Positions 21,913 through 22,236 of a stretch of 22,236 nt of DNA are shown one piece after another (positions within the stretch are counted from its first letter, which is position 1; each line of letters begins with the position of its first letter). Source of the DNA: Treponema sp. (lineage in GTDB: Bacteria > Spirochaetota > Spirochaetia > Treponematales > Treponemataceae); the NCBI GenBank assembly GCA_024691105.1, contig JAILNY010000015.1:1-22236 (forward strand), given 5' to 3'. A program made the translations under genes and the position numbers. The notes below the pieces were generated by a model. That model made no database searches. It was not told the origin of the DNA and saw only the letters and a program-made list of their open reading frames with translations.

Positions 21913-22236
21913 GTGAAAAAATCGCTGTTTATATTTTTATTCACTTTATTTTTTCTCTTTTTTAGTTTTGGTCAGAAAAAGATTTCGGACGCGCAGTTTG
22001 ATCCAGAGAATCCGTCACAGAACGCGCGCGGATCTCTGCAGGGCGCGGGCGGAAGTGCACAGGACGCAAGTGCTCAGTACCCGGACGAGACTATTACCCT
22101 TGATGATATTCAGATACCGGTACCGGAAGTTTTTACGCCACTTGACTATGTCCCGGAAATTTTTAACGGAATCTGGGAAGGCGATGACCGCTACATTATG
22201 TTTCAGAATCAGGATGAACTTGCATCGATTATCGGA
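21913..22236 (+). CDS. Unrecognised exported protein, N-terminal part (runs off window)
   Basis: From a GTG start, 108 codons stay open to the window edge. The N-terminus MKKS is followed by a very hydrophobic, Phe-rich stretch (about residues 4-20) and a likely cleavage at SFG before QKK, a signal peptide without a lipobox cysteine. Residues about 34-55 are a low-complexity Gly/Ala/Ser/Gln stretch encoded by GC-rich, CGCG-containing codons. The following part (ITLDDIQIPVPEVFTPLDYV) is acidic and Pro-rich, then NGIWEGDDRYIMFQ resembles the start of a lipocalin-like or small beta domain, though this is only an impression. I assign no function. It lies 22 bases after the acyl-CoA synthetase stop. 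Confidence 0.7.
   Translation, partial: MKKSLFIFLFTLFFLFFSFGQKKISDAQFDPENPSQNARGSLQGAGGSAQDASAQYPDETITLDDIQIPVPEVFTPLDYVPEIFNGIWEGDDRYIMFQNQDELASIIG

Overview
The window looks like part of a spirochaete chromosome, most likely a Treponema from a gut or oral habitat. This rests on the moderately AT-rich coding style, the adjacent diadenylate cyclase and YbbR genes, a DUF2225 protein, tandem outer-membrane barrel genes next to a glycolipid glycosyltransferase, and an Rhs locus. No rRNA, tRNA, CRISPR array or insertion sequence was seen. Genes are densely packed and no stretch over 300 bases lacks one.

Region 1 (1-1968) is the 3' end of an Rhs/YD-repeat polymorphic toxin gene. Its variable tail carries an HEXXGH zinc-peptidase-like motif. 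It overlaps a small gene for an exported protein that is probably the cognate immunity factor. Both the tail and the small gene are more AT-rich than the conserved Rhs core.

Region 2 (2075-9031, plus strand) begins with a near-consensus sigma-70-type promoter driving a 29-residue, extremely basic protein of the AURKAIP1/COX24 type (bS22/mS38-like ribosomal protein). An intrinsic terminator follows, and its T-tract runs directly into the Shine-Dalgarno of dxs, which has no ATG, GTG or TTG start at the expected place. Then come overlapping genes dxs-folP-cdaA-cdaR-acpS (isoprenoid precursor, folate, c-di-AMP and acyl-carrier activation), followed by a separately promoted DUF2225 gene and truA.

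Region 3 (9127-12150, minus strand) is a two-gene operon encoding an Fe-S family-4 uracil-DNA glycosylase and the replication-restart helicase PriA. It converges on truA across a hairpin-rich spacer.

Region 4 (12208-18594, plus strand) holds two paralogous Wzi-like outer-membrane barrel genes, a third barrel-type gene, and an MGDG-synthase/UgtP-type glycosyltransferase. It is probably an envelope operon. It converges on thiI with one base between the stop codons.

Region 5 (18596-22236) has thiI (minus) divergent from a long-chain acyl-CoA synthetase (plus), separated by a 19-bp-period tandem repeat, and then the start of an unrecognised exported protein that runs off the window.

The most unexpected signal is regulatory. 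Five transcription-unit starts (uracil-DNA glycosylase, first barrel gene, thiI, acyl-CoA synthetase, last partial gene) each have a -10-like hexamer ending only 6-7 bases before the start codon. Four of them have no spaced Shine-Dalgarno; the fifth has a purine run touching the ATG. This is the geometry expected of leaderless mRNAs. The bS22-like and DUF2225 genes in the same window have ordinary leaders with ribosome binding sites.
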